DNA of 64,000 nucleotides from Akkermansiaceae bacterium (GTDB lineage: Bacteria > Verrucomicrobiota > Verrucomicrobiia > Verrucomicrobiales > Akkermansiaceae). The stretch lies in the NCBI GenBank assembly GCA_903827375.1, contig CAIKHZ010000030.1:62001-126000 (forward strand), written 5' to 3'. Both the position numbers and the translations under genes were made by a program. The stretch's first letter is position 1. Every line of letters begins with the position of its first letter. Below are positions 29,507 to 38,852 of this stretch, piece after piece. The notes beneath the pieces are model-generated. The model had not been told where the DNA came from and did no database searches. It saw only the letters and a list, made by a program, of their open reading frames with translations.

Positions 29507-31104
29507 CGGCCCCGTCCATCCTGCTGCTGATGATCCCGGCCGTAATGCTGCATCCGGGCCTCGCCACCGCTGAGCCCGCCGACGCAGACCTCGGCGGGTA
29601 CTTCCCGAAGAAATCCTACGTTAAGGAGGCCCTGCCAACCTTTAATTATTCGGTTAGAGAACAACTCCCCGAGCCAGTGCTCGCCAGCAAGCCGGAATGG
29701 CTGGCAATGTACTGGAAGTGTTGGAGCCTCGCGTTCTCCCACCTCAAGCAGCCCGAGCCCGCCTCGCCGCTCGTCTCTAACTGGTTAGACGAGGCATTCT
29801 CACCTAACATTTTCCAGTGGGATACCTGCTTCATGATGATGTTTGCCCGCTACGGGCACTATCAGTTTCCAGCAATCCAATCGCTCGACAACTTCTATTG
29901 CCGCCAGCACCGCAGCGGGTTCATCTGCCGCGAATACCGCGAGGCCGACGGCAAGCCGGTCCACTACGACGACGATGGCGGATTGTTCTCACCCAAGGGC
30001 TGGAAAAACGCCATCAACCCGCCCATATTTTCTTGGGCCGAATGCGAAAATTTCAAGGTCACCGGTGACAAATCCCGCTTCGCCATGGTGTTGCCGGTGC
30101 TCGAAAAATACGTTGAGTGGCTCAATCGCGACGGCGATCCGGAAGCGGACGACTGGGAGTCTAACGGCCGCCGCTCCGCCAACACCCCGCATCGCCTGTA
30201 TTGGAACACGTCCCTCGGCTCCGGCCTCGACAACACGCCCAAGCCGACCGCCAAGGGTGCTGGTTGGGTGGATATGTCATGCCAGATGGTCATGCAATAC
30301 CGCGACATTGAGCGCATCTGCCGCGAGCTGGGAATGTTGGATAAAGCGCGGGTGGCGGAGGCCGAGGCCCGCGCCATCGGCGAGCGGATCAACCATTGGT
30401 GTTGGGACGAACAGGACGGATTCTATTATGACGTGCTAGCCGATGGCTCGAAGTTCCGCAAACAAACGGCCTGCGGGTTTTGGCCGCTGGTGGCCGGCAT
30501 CACCAGCCCGGCTCAAGCGGCCCGCTTGGTGGCGCACCTCAAGGATCCGGCGAAATTCTGGCGGCCCGTGGTATTCCCCACCCTCGCCGCCGATTCCCCG
30601 GAATACAAAGCTGACGGCGGCTATTGGCTCGGCGGCGTGTGGGCCCCCACCAACTATGCCATCATCAAGGGCTTGGAAGCCACCGGCTTTGAAGCCTTCG
30701 CCGCCGCTTCTTCCGAGCGCTACCTCGCCGCCATGGCCGTGGTGTTCCACAACACCGGCACCGTCTGGGAAAACTATGCACCGGAACACGCCGCCCCCGG
30801 CAATCCCGCCGCCCGTGACTTCGTCGGCTGGTCGGGCTGCGGACCTATCGCCTTGCTTATTGAAAATGTGCTAGGTTTCCGCCCCGACGCCAAACACCAC
30901 GCACTCGAGTGGAAACTGCGCCTCGCCGAGCCCCACGGCATCCGCCGACTGCGCTTCGGATCCGTCACCGCCGATCTGCATTACGACGGTGCCGGCACCG
31001 TCACCGTCCACACCGAACAACCGTTCGCATTGACCCTCGGCACTCGCCACTTCGTTATCATGCCCGGCGACACCCGCATCCAAGATGTGATACCCCTGCC
31101 CTAA
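29503..31104 (+). CDS. Secreted GH37/GH63-like (alpha/alpha)6 glycosidase
   Basis: 533 residues with a signal peptide (SILLLMIPAVMLHPGLATAEP). The barrel segments resemble trehalase/alpha-glucosidase families: FQWDTCFMMMFARYG near the start, LYWNTSLGSGLDNTP, WCWDEQDGFYYD, and the late GYWLGGVWAPTNYAIIKGL and VWENYAPEH. These fit clan GH-G. Specificity cannot be fixed from sequence alone. It overlaps the M60 gene by ATGA and is followed after 12 bases by GH89. Confidence 0.75.
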   Translation: MTAPSILLLMIPAVMLHPGLATAEPADADLGGYFPKKSYVKEALPTFNYSVREQLPEPVLASKPEWLAMYWKCWSLAFSHLKQPEPASPLVSNWLDEAFSPNIFQWDTCFMMMFARYGHYQFPAIQSLDNFYCRQHRSGFICREYREADGKPVHYDDDGGLFSPKGWKNAINPPIFSWAECENFKVTGDKSRFAMVLPVLEKYVEWLNRDGDPEADDWESNGRRSANTPHRLYWNTSLGSGLDNTPKPTAKGAGWVDMSCQMVMQYRDIERICRELGMLDKARVAEAEARAIGERINHWCWDEQDGFYYDVLADGSKFRKQTACGFWPLVAGITSPAQAARLVAHLKDPAKFWRPVVFPTLAADSPEYKADGGYWLGGVWAPTNYAIIKGLEATGFEAFAAASSERYLAAMAVVFHNTGTVWENYAPEHAAPGNPAARDFVGWSGCGPIALLIENVLGFRPDAKHHALEWKLRLAEPHGIRRLRFGSVTADLHYDGAGTVTVHTEQPFALTLGTRHFVIMPGDTRIQDVIPLP

Positions 31105-31116
31105 CTTCTAATTTAT

Positions 31117-33360
31117 ATGTTCAAACATTTGCTGATGCTCGCCCTAACAACCCAGATTCTGTTAGCCGAGCCTGCGGCACCCGCGGCTGATCCGGTGGCC
31201 GCAGCCACGGCGCTGATTCAGCGTGTGTTGCCGGAGCATTCGGCGGCGTTTATTTGTGAACTCATGCCGCAAGACGGCGGCCGCGACGTGTTTGAGATCA
31301 TGGCCCGCGGGGAAAAAATCCTCTTGCGCGGCAACCTTGGCACCAGTTTGGCGATGGCCTTCAACTGGTATCTTCGCCACGAGTGCAAAGTGAACTTCGA
31401 TTGGGAAGCCTGCGCCCCACTGCAACTCACCGCCAAGCCGCCGCTGCCCGCTGCCCCTGTCCACCAAACCTGCGCCGCCTCAGAGCGCTTCGCCCTCAAC
31501 TACTGCACGTTCGGATATAGCTTCCCGTTTTGGAAGTGGGACCAATGGCAGCGATTTGTCGATTGGATGGCCATGAACGGCATCAACCGACCCCTCCTCC
31601 AAAGCGGCCAGGAAGCCACCTGGCTCAAAGTCTGGCAGTCCTACGGCATCCCCCAGGAAAAAGTTCAGGAGTTCTTTTCCGGCCCCGCCCACCTGCCGTG
31701 GCAACACATGGCCAACCTCGATCAATGGGGCGGCCCGCTGCCCATGTCCTACATCGATGGCCAACGCATCCTGCAATCCCAAATCCTCGAACGAGCCCGC
31801 AGCCTCGGCATGAAACCCATCCTCGCCGCCTTCGCAGGCCACGTTCCCCAAGCGCTCAAGGACGTCAAACCGGACGCCAAAATCACCCAGATCAAGCCCG
31901 GCTGGGGCGGCATGGCCGAACGCTACGCGACCTGGTTCCTCGATCCAACCGACCCGCTCTTTCTCGACATCCAAAAGCGGTTTCTGAAGGAACAGGCAGC
32001 CATGTTCGGCAGCGACCACCTCTACAGCGCCGATCCCTTCAACGAAATCGCCCCGCCCAGCTGGGAGCCCGATTACCTCGCCAAAGTGTCAGGCACCATC
32101 TATCAAAGCATGGCCGGCGGCGACCCCGCCGCAGTCTGGTATCTCATGTCGTGGAATTTCTTCTTCGACCAACAATGGACGCCGCCCCGCCTCAAGGCCC
32201 TAACCCTCGCCGTGCCCAAGGGCAAGATGATCTATCTGGATTACGTCTGCGAACAAACTGAGTTTTTCCGCAAGTCCGATAACTTCCACGGCGCTCCCTT
32301 CCTCTGGTGCTTCGTCGGTAACTTCGGCGGCACCACCAACCTCACCGCCCCACTCAAAATCATCTCTGATAGATCCGCCGCAGCCCTGCCCGTGGAAAAC
32401 TGCCGCGGCATCGGCACCACCCTCGAAGGCCTCAACATCAACCCCGTCGCCTTCGACCTCCTCTTCGAACAAGTCTGGCACAAAAACTCCCAAGTCAATC
32501 TCAACGCTTGGCTCGACGCCTATGCAGACCGCCGCGCAGGCCGCGCCGATCCCGCCGTTCGCATGGCATGGCAGATCCTCCAAAAGGAAATCTTCACTGA
32601 CGATCCGGACGGCTTCTGGGGCCGCCAGAATTTTCTCCAAACCACCCCGGTCTTGCAATCATCTAACAAAATAAGCCAGCCCGAACAGCAAGCAGCCCTG
32701 GTTTCGGTGGTGGATGCTTTGCTCGCCGCAGAACCCGCCTCCCGCAGCGCCGACGGCTATCAGTATGATCTGGTCAACCTCACACGCCAAGCGTTAGGCA
32801 ACGCCACCTTCATCGTCGGCAAGCGCCTGATGGCTGCGGCCGCCTCCAAAGATCTGGCAGCCTTCCGCAAGGAATCGGCCCGACTGCTGGAACTCGGCGA
32901 AGATATCAATACATTGTTAGGAACGCGCCACGAGTGGCTGATGGGCCGCTGGATCTCCGACGCCCGTGCCTGGGCCGCCACACCTGTGGAGGCGGACTAC
33001 TACGAGCACAACGCCCGCGAAATCCTAACCACATGGCACGAGCCGGGCGGCGGACTCAGTGATTATGCGCGCCGCGAGTGGAACGGCCTGTTCAACACCT
33101 ACTACATGGGCCGTTGGCGCGAATTTATCCAACGCGTCGATCATGCCTTGGAAACCGCCACCCCGTTCGACGCCGCCGAATATCACAAATGGCGGGTCCA
33201 GGCCGACGGCCAATGGGTCCAAACAACCGGCAGCAACTTTCCTGATCATCCCGTCGGCGATGCGGTGAAAATTGCCACCCATCTAATGGCCAAGTACCGG
33301 GCTGATTTGCGGGTTCCCGCAGCAGTGGCTGAACCCGAGGTGGAAACGGAGGGCAAGTGA
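31117..33360 (+). CDS. GH89 alpha-N-acetylglucosaminidase (NAGLU family), secreted
   Basis: 747 residues with a signal peptide (MFKHLLMLALTTQILLAEP). It removes terminal alpha-linked GlcNAc from heparan-type chains or gastric-mucin-type O-glycans. The family is clear: NYCTFGYSFPFWKWDQWQRFVDWMA-type barrel start, IKPGWGGMAERY, YSADPFNEIAPP with the acid/base Glu310, and GTTLEGLNINPV with the nucleophile Glu437, spaced as in known members. Short spacing to its neighbours (12 bases upstream) suggests one transcript with the M60, GH37/63-like and GH65/95-like genes. Confidence 0.93.
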   Translation: MFKHLLMLALTTQILLAEPAAPAADPVAAATALIQRVLPEHSAAFICELMPQDGGRDVFEIMARGEKILLRGNLGTSLAMAFNWYLRHECKVNFDWEACAPLQLTAKPPLPAAPVHQTCAASERFALNYCTFGYSFPFWKWDQWQRFVDWMAMNGINRPLLQSGQEATWLKVWQSYGIPQEKVQEFFSGPAHLPWQHMANLDQWGGPLPMSYIDGQRILQSQILERARSLGMKPILAAFAGHVPQALKDVKPDAKITQIKPGWGGMAERYATWFLDPTDPLFLDIQKRFLKEQAAMFGSDHLYSADPFNEIAPPSWEPDYLAKVSGTIYQSMAGGDPAAVWYLMSWNFFFDQQWTPPRLKALTLAVPKGKMIYLDYVCEQTEFFRKSDNFHGAPFLWCFVGNFGGTTNLTAPLKIISDRSAAALPVENCRGIGTTLEGLNINPVAFDLLFEQVWHKNSQVNLNAWLDAYADRRAGRADPAVRMAWQILQKEIFTDDPDGFWGRQNFLQTTPVLQSSNKISQPEQQAALVSVVDALLAAEPASRSADGYQYDLVNLTRQALGNATFIVGKRLMAAAASKDLAAFRKESARLLELGEDINTLLGTRHEWLMGRWISDARAWAATPVEADYYEHNAREILTTWHEPGGGLSDYARREWNGLFNTYYMGRWREFIQRVDHALETATPFDAAEYHKWRVQADGQWVQTTGSNFPDHPVGDAVKIATHLMAKYRADLRVPAAVAEPEVETEGK

Positions 33361-33461
33361 TCGGGCGACACCTCCGGCAGCATCGAAGTGCGCCGCAAAG
33401 AAGAACTTTCCACCAAACCCTGAAACTTTCCGGCATACATCACCATCTTTCAGCCAATCCA

Positions 33462-35582
33462 ATGTTCCGTCTAACATGCCGATTACTCATGAGCACTCTG
33501 GTACTAACTGGTTCATCGTTAGCCCAATCCTCCACCCCACCAGCCGATCCCGAGGCAGAGGCTCGCGGCGTGCAACTTGAACGCCTGCAGCGCCACTCCT
33601 TCACCAGCACCCACGCCGACGCGGCAGCACCGGGTGTGCTGCTTGGCAACGCACACCTTGGCGGCTGCCTTGCGGCGTCGGGCCTCGGCTTCCCCACCCT
33701 GTGGAGCGACGCACTGTGGCGCAACACAGACCAACGCCTCCCGCTCACCGGCCCCCTTCTCACCTGCGACGCGCTGACCGGCCTCACCCCCGTTTCCTAT
33801 CACCAGGAGTTATCACTAACAGACGGCTTGGCTAAAACCTCGGTCCGTTTTCCGCAGGATGCCGGCTACGATGCCGAGGTATTTTGCTCGATGGCTGAGC
33901 CCTCGCTGCTGGCTATCCGCCTAACTCCCCGGGGCGAGTCAGCCCGCCTGTGGCACCTCCAACTGCCTGCCGCAACCCGCCTCAATCAAGCCTCGCCAAA
34001 TGAGTTGTCAGGAAGTTCAGCCCCAGACGCTTTCACGCTTTTCTACTGGTCATTGCAATCCAATCTGCCGCTGACCCGCAGCGCCGACAACCCCGTCACG
34101 CTGCAACTCACCCCGGGCCAACCGCTTTGCCTGACGTTTTTCCTGCACCCGATCAACTCTGACAAATTTGCCGAAGCCCCCGCCGGCACCGACTCCAGCT
34201 TCGACGCCTTGCTCACCGCCCACCGCGCGGCCTGGGAAAAACTTTGGAGACAATGCGCCGTGCTCGCCATGCCCGATGCGGACATCGAACGTCTGTGGTA
34301 TCGCTCGCTCTACTGGACCTTGAGTACCTGCGGCAGCAAACGCTACCTGCCAGGGGAAAGCATGTTCGCCGTGCCTTGCTGGGACATGCACCCATTCACC
34401 TACGGCGCCGCCGGTTGGGCGCTCCAAGCATTCACCGCAGTCGGACTGCCCGACCAAGCCAGGGCCATCCTCGACTGCCAATTCAAACCCGAAGCGCTGC
34501 ATGACAACGCCCAAGTTTATACGAATATTCTAACAAAAGATAACGCCGCACCGGATGCGATGGCCTTCGCTCACGAGGTAAAAACCGACGGCCGCAACAT
34601 CCCCTGCGGCCAATACGAATTGCAGCGCCATCTCGACGGCTTTGCCGCCGCCTTATTTGAGCGCCACCAGCGGTTCTATCCAGACAAAAGCCTCTCACCC
34701 GCCCAACTCTATCCACTCATGCGGGGCCTCGCCCAATTCTGGTCAGGCCTCGCCCGGCTCGACCCACAGTCAGGCAACTACCTGCTGCCCAAAATGACCT
34801 CACTAACCGAGGACCTGGTGGCGCCGCATCCCATCGATGCAGCCCTCGCCGCGAAGTGGTGCCTGCTCATCGCCCGCCGCGATGCCCTCGCCCTCGGCTG
34901 CGACGCCCAACTCAGCGAGCACTGGAACGACGTGGCCAGCCACCTGCTATTGCCACAAAACGACCAGCGTTACCTCGAGTATGCCGGAGATTTGGACCAA
35001 CGCAGCGGAGGCGGCTATCAGGGCGTGCGCGGCTTCGTCTATCTCGGCTGGCCGACCATGGAACTCATCCCCACCTTGGACCGTGCCAAGGCCCTGCGCA
35101 CCCTCGAACACACATGGGAGCGCAACCGCCACGGCGAGGGCATGATCGGCTTCGTCGCCAATTGGTTCGCCCTTGCCGACCTTCATTACGGCCGCGGTGA
35201 CCACGCGTTAGAGATTCTCAAGCACAACTTCCGCTGCGAGGACGCCTGGCAACAGGGCGTCTCCGAGTTTCCTGGCAGCAAAAACTTCCACTTCACCACC
35301 AACTACACCTCCTACCTGCTCGTACCCCTCGCCATGGCCCTGCAGTCCGCCGATAGCCTCCTCACCCCCTTCCCCGCCGTGCCTTCCGCTTGGAAAAACT
35401 TTGCTTTCTATCAAGTCCCCGGCGAATCCGGCATCCGCGTCTCCGGCGCCATGCGCGATGGAACCATCCAATGGCTCAGCTACACCCATAACGGCAAGCT
35501 GCTGCACCAGTCAACCCATCGCGAACCCTTGCGCATCGAGCACCACGGCGACGCCCTGAGCCTCACCCCGCTTACCAACTAA
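33462..35582 (+). CDS. Secreted six-hairpin glycosidase, GH65/GH95-like
   Basis: 706 residues. A signal peptide (RLLMSTLVLTGSSLAQ) is followed by an N-terminal beta domain with GNAHLGGCLAASG, then an (alpha/alpha)6 barrel whose start (ERLWYRSLYWTLSTCGS, FAVPCWDMHPFTYGAAGW) recalls GH65, with GH95-like features in the N-terminal part. I could not place the catalytic Glu confidently, so family and substrate remain open; fucosidase or disaccharide phosphorylase/hydrolase activity are both possible. The open frame overlaps the GH89 stop, but the signal peptide fixes the start at 33462. Last gene of the cluster. Confidence 0.68.
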   Translation: MFRLTCRLLMSTLVLTGSSLAQSSTPPADPEAEARGVQLERLQRHSFTSTHADAAAPGVLLGNAHLGGCLAASGLGFPTLWSDALWRNTDQRLPLTGPLLTCDALTGLTPVSYHQELSLTDGLAKTSVRFPQDAGYDAEVFCSMAEPSLLAIRLTPRGESARLWHLQLPAATRLNQASPNELSGSSAPDAFTLFYWSLQSNLPLTRSADNPVTLQLTPGQPLCLTFFLHPINSDKFAEAPAGTDSSFDALLTAHRAAWEKLWRQCAVLAMPDADIERLWYRSLYWTLSTCGSKRYLPGESMFAVPCWDMHPFTYGAAGWALQAFTAVGLPDQARAILDCQFKPEALHDNAQVYTNILTKDNAAPDAMAFAHEVKTDGRNIPCGQYELQRHLDGFAAALFERHQRFYPDKSLSPAQLYPLMRGLAQFWSGLARLDPQSGNYLLPKMTSLTEDLVAPHPIDAALAAKWCLLIARRDALALGCDAQLSEHWNDVASHLLLPQNDQRYLEYAGDLDQRSGGGYQGVRGFVYLGWPTMELIPTLDRAKALRTLEHTWERNRHGEGMIGFVANWFALADLHYGRGDHALEILKHNFRCEDAWQQGVSEFPGSKNFHFTTNYTSYLLVPLAMALQSADSLLTPFPAVPSAWKNFAFYQVPGESGIRVSGAMRDGTIQWLSYTHNGKLLHQSTHREPLRIEHHGDALSLTPLTN

Positions 35583-35662
35583 CAAATCCATACCACCTCA
35601 GCTGTTGCTTGCCTGCGACTCGTGCCCAGGCGAATATTTTCCGATGTTAGCGCCTCCGCCCA

Positions 35663-35742
35663 CAACCGACACTCAGGGAAATTCGACTTGCTCACTCCGT
35701 TGTCGAAAAGGAAGCCTAACAATGAGTTCGGTTGTTCCCTGA
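35663..35742. ncRNA. Interlocking inverted repeats, possible pseudoknotted RNA
   Basis: Three perfect pairings in 80 bases downstream of the glycosidase cluster: CAACCGA (35663-35669) with TCGGTTG (35728-35734), TCAGGGAA (35673-35680) with TTCCCTGA (35735-35742), and TTCGAC (35682-35687) with GTCGAA (35702-35707). The first two cross (A-B-A'-B'), the topology of a pseudoknot; the third nests inside. No T run follows. It lies in a 249-base gap between convergent genes and matches no family I know. Confidence 0.3.
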
Positions 35743-35831
35743 AGCGTCAACCCTCTCTCGCTGATAGACATTTCCAAAGCCAGTAACGTCTGAATCTTGG
35801 CGAGGGAGCGGGGCTTTGGGCGTCGAGCCGG

Positions 35832-36239
35832 CTAGAGCCACTGCCAGTGCAACAGCACCTCGATATCCGGGTGGATGCTATGATAGACCGGACAGGAACG
35901 GGCGGCACTTTCAAAGACTTTGCGCTCAGGGTGGTCCGCTGACAACGGCAGACAAATGTTCACTTCCAAGCAGGTGATGCGACGAGGCAGGTCATCGGAC
36001 ATGAATTTGCGCACGGTCACTCTCATGCCTGCCAGCGGAATATCTTTGCGCCGGGCGACGATGCCCATCACCGTGGCCATGCAGGTGCCTACGGCGGTGG
36101 CGACCAAATCGGTCGGAGAGAATGCCGCGCCGCGGCCGTTGTTATCCAGCGGAGCATCGGTCACCAAGCGGTTGCCGGAGGGTTGGTGGGTGGCGCTGCA
36201 ATGGAGATCGCCTTCATAATCGATGATGATTTCAACCAT
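35832..36239 (-). CDS. OsmC/Ohr family peroxidase-like protein
   Basis: 135-residue cytoplasmic protein of the OsmC family, thiol-dependent reducers of organic hydroperoxides. Both redox cysteines are in place: Cys53 in AVGTCMATVMG and Cys116 in ARSCPVYHSIHPDIEV. The N-terminal beta sheet and the SPTDLVATAVGTC helix are typical. It lies 27 bases downstream of the kinase gene on the same strand and may be cotranscribed with it. Confidence 0.92.
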   Translation of the reverse strand: MVEIIIDYEGDLHCSATHQPSGNRLVTDAPLDNNGRGAAFSPTDLVATAVGTCMATVMGIVARRKDIPLAGMRVTVRKFMSDDLPRRITCLEVNICLPLSADHPERKVFESAARSCPVYHSIHPDIEVLLHWQWL

Positions 36240-36266
36240 GGGAATATCAGATGTCGGATGGGTAAT

Positions 36267-38852
36267 TCAAGGTGAGGGGGCTTCTAACGGTGCAGGGGGA
36301 GTTTCAGCAGGCGGGCCGATTTTGGCCAGCACCACGCGAAAGCCATAGGTATCGGCGGCGGAATCGGGCGGCTGGGGGTTGCGTGAGCCGGAGTAGAGGT
36401 TTTCGGCTTGGTAGGTATTCCAACTGCCACCGCGGAGCACGCCGAGGCGGTTAGAGTCGCCTTTGGAGTAGGTATCGGCAACCCATTCATAAACATTGCC
36501 GCTCAGGTCGAAAATGCCTCTGGAGTTAGGCGAAAAAGAGCCTACCGGAGCGGTTTGGGCGAAGCCATCGTCGTAGCCGGGAATCGTCCGGCCGCCCGCC
36601 ATGCCGGGTTCAGGGGCGGCTGATGCATCGGCGAAATTGCCGACTTTGCGTGGTGGCGGCCACTCGATGCCCCAGGGGAACACTCGCTCTTTGCGGGCAT
36701 CGCGCCAACTTGGGCTGATGCCCAGATTTTCGTCAAGGCCGACCATTTGGCTCCATTCCACGTCGGTGGGCAGGCGATAGAGTTGGGAGGCGGCGATGCG
36801 CTCAGCACCCGCCCGACGTTCGCGCTGGGTAAGCCAGTCACAAAAAGCCACGGCATCATCCCGGGTGACCAGCACGACTGGATGATCCGGCGTCTGAGTG
36901 AATCCCGGGACGGGTGGTGCCCGGTGTTGGCTTTCCTTGATGAAGAGGTCGTAATCACGCAAGCGGGTTTCCCAAATGGACACCAACAGGTCTTGGCCGA
37001 TGGGCACAAATTTCATACCGATGCCATTTTGCCAGGAGCGCCCGAAGACGGCTGTCTGATTTTCGACCAAATTGACGCTGAGAGGAAGCATCTGGCCTGG
37101 TTTGATGATGAGTTTTTCGGTATCTGGCTTATAGCCCTCGCGAACGATGATCAATTCAACCTGACCGGGTTTGACCTTGGGAATGAGCAACGTCTCACTG
37201 GCAAATCCGACAGGAGCCCCATTCAAATAGACTTCCGCGCCCGCCGGATGAGTGGTCAATTCTATACTGGCGTAGGAGATTTTGCGCACCGTCACCCGGA
37301 ATGGCTTGAGCCCGTCGCGGCGAGCCCGCGCACTGAGGCCGGGATTCTCAAACAATTGCTCGAAATGCGGCAGCACCTCGTGATCCTCAGTGAGAAATCC
37401 CGCCTTGATGCCACTGCTGCGGAGCCAGTTGCAAAACCCCGTGCTTTCCTCCGCGCTGCACAACACGACTTTGGACGCCTGCCCGTTCTGCGGGAAATCC
37501 AATATCTCGGCCGACTCCGCCGGCCGCTTGGCCTCCTGCACAAATTTTTTCCACACCTCTTCGGCCACGAAGCCGAACGTCACGTGTTCCTCGCCCACGG
37601 GTTGATAGGATTCGCCATACTGGTCGAGCCAGGCATCGCCGAACTGAGGTGGCGAATACACCTCCAGCACCTTGAAGATCGATTGTGGCTCATTCACCGA
37701 ACCGGGGCCGATTCGTTCGGTGACCGTAACGGGCCGGTAGCCATGCTTCTCAATCCTGAAAGTCACCTCGTCCCCCACCGGCGCGCTCATGGTGCCAGTG
37801 GGCGTGGTGCCCACCGAGTGACCCGCGGCGTCCAGAACGTCAGCGGTAGCCGGCGTGCTCACCACCCGGAACATGCCCACTGCCGCAGGCACGGGATCCA
37901 CCACGCGGGATGGTCCATGCGGCAGCCAATCGTGGCTCTTGGCCACCTGCCAGATGGCACCGCAAAAGGCGGCGAGCAATATCAGGGTGAACCAGGCGGC
38001 AGTGGCCCGACTCCGGCGGCGTTTGCCACGCTGCAACAGACGGAGGGCGTCGGCGAGTTGGGCGGCGCTGGTGATTTTACGTTTGGACACCCGTGGTTCG
38101 CACACATCGCAAATGATGCTGTTGAGATCCAACCAGCGCTTTCGCTCGGCGTCGGCTGGCAACTCATCGGGCAATTCGGGAAAATCCAAGCGGTCCTTGC
38201 CGGTGACAATTTCGTAAAGCACCTTACCCAGGCTATAGACGTCGGCCTGAGTGGATCCGGGTCCTTCCGGAGGCACAAACCCCTCCGTCCCGACAAACGT
38301 GCGCTGGCCCCGCGCCGCCACCAGCCCAATGTCCGCCAACTTCGCCTTGCCGTTGACAAAAATCACGTTTGACGGCTTCACGTCGCGATGCGCCAGTCCG
38401 CATTCGTGCAAATGATGGAGTGCCTCGGCGAGTCGCAGTCCGACGTCGATGCACTGAGCCAGGGGCAATCGTGCGGCAATGGCCGATTTCACGTCGGGCC
38501 GCAGGGTGCGTGCCTCGTACTCGATCGGGTTGATCTGGTGGCCGCTGCGCACATCGTCGCCCAATTCCATCACATAGTAATAGAACGAGATGCCGTCGGG
38601 GCTGCGGCCGACGTGCAGGATGTTGACCAGGCCCGGATGATCGCGAGAGATCGGCTCGAACTTTAAAATCCCTTCAAATTCCCGTTCAAATGTGCGGGCG
38701 TCGTCAAAGTCCTCCCGCCAGACCACTTTCACCGCCCGCCAGGCACCGGTGACTCCGCGTCCGAGCCAGACCTCGCCATAAGCACCGCCGCCGATTTTGC
38801 GGAGGATCTCATGATCCGGGATCAGGGGGTCCGGGCGGGACTTAATCAGCAT
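36267..38852 (-). CDS. Membrane Ser/Thr protein kinase with PEGA and FGE-like domains
   Basis: 861 residues. The kinase domain (about 15-275) has the glycine loop GGGAYGEVW (21-29), Lys42, HRDVKPSN (156-163) and an activation-site DIG (175-177) in place of DFG. One transmembrane helix follows (AAWFTLILLAAFCGAIW, about 285-302), then extracytoplasmic PEGA repeats (TTHPAGAEVYLNGAPVG) and a C-terminal FGE/SUMF1 fold (YRLPTDVEWSQMVG, DLSGNVYEWVAD, GVLRGGSWNT). The FGE part lacks the catalytic cysteines and probably acts as a sensor or binding domain. The start overlaps the sigma factor gene by 11 bases, so kinase and sigma factor form one signalling pair. Confidence 0.9.
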   Translation of the reverse strand: MLIKSRPDPLIPDHEILRKIGGGAYGEVWLGRGVTGAWRAVKVVWREDFDDARTFEREFEGILKFEPISRDHPGLVNILHVGRSPDGISFYYYVMELGDDVRSGHQINPIEYEARTLRPDVKSAIAARLPLAQCIDVGLRLAEALHHLHECGLAHRDVKPSNVIFVNGKAKLADIGLVAARGQRTFVGTEGFVPPEGPGSTQADVYSLGKVLYEIVTGKDRLDFPELPDELPADAERKRWLDLNSIICDVCEPRVSKRKITSAAQLADALRLLQRGKRRRSRATAAWFTLILLAAFCGAIWQVAKSHDWLPHGPSRVVDPVPAAVGMFRVVSTPATADVLDAAGHSVGTTPTGTMSAPVGDEVTFRIEKHGYRPVTVTERIGPGSVNEPQSIFKVLEVYSPPQFGDAWLDQYGESYQPVGEEHVTFGFVAEEVWKKFVQEAKRPAESAEILDFPQNGQASKVVLCSAEESTGFCNWLRSSGIKAGFLTEDHEVLPHFEQLFENPGLSARARRDGLKPFRVTVRKISYASIELTTHPAGAEVYLNGAPVGFASETLLIPKVKPGQVELIIVREGYKPDTEKLIIKPGQMLPLSVNLVENQTAVFGRSWQNGIGMKFVPIGQDLLVSIWETRLRDYDLFIKESQHRAPPVPGFTQTPDHPVVLVTRDDAVAFCDWLTQRERRAGAERIAASQLYRLPTDVEWSQMVGLDENLGISPSWRDARKERVFPWGIEWPPPRKVGNFADASAAPEPGMAGGRTIPGYDDGFAQTAPVGSFSPNSRGIFDLSGNVYEWVADTYSKGDSNRLGVLRGGSWNTYQAENLYSGSRNPQPPDSAADTYGFRVVLAKIGPPAETPPAPLEAPSP

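Noticed and set aside
36747-38372. 541-codon open frame antisense to the kinase gene
   Set aside because: The sense strand encodes clear kinase, PEGA and FGE motifs; the antisense product has no domains or ribosome site.
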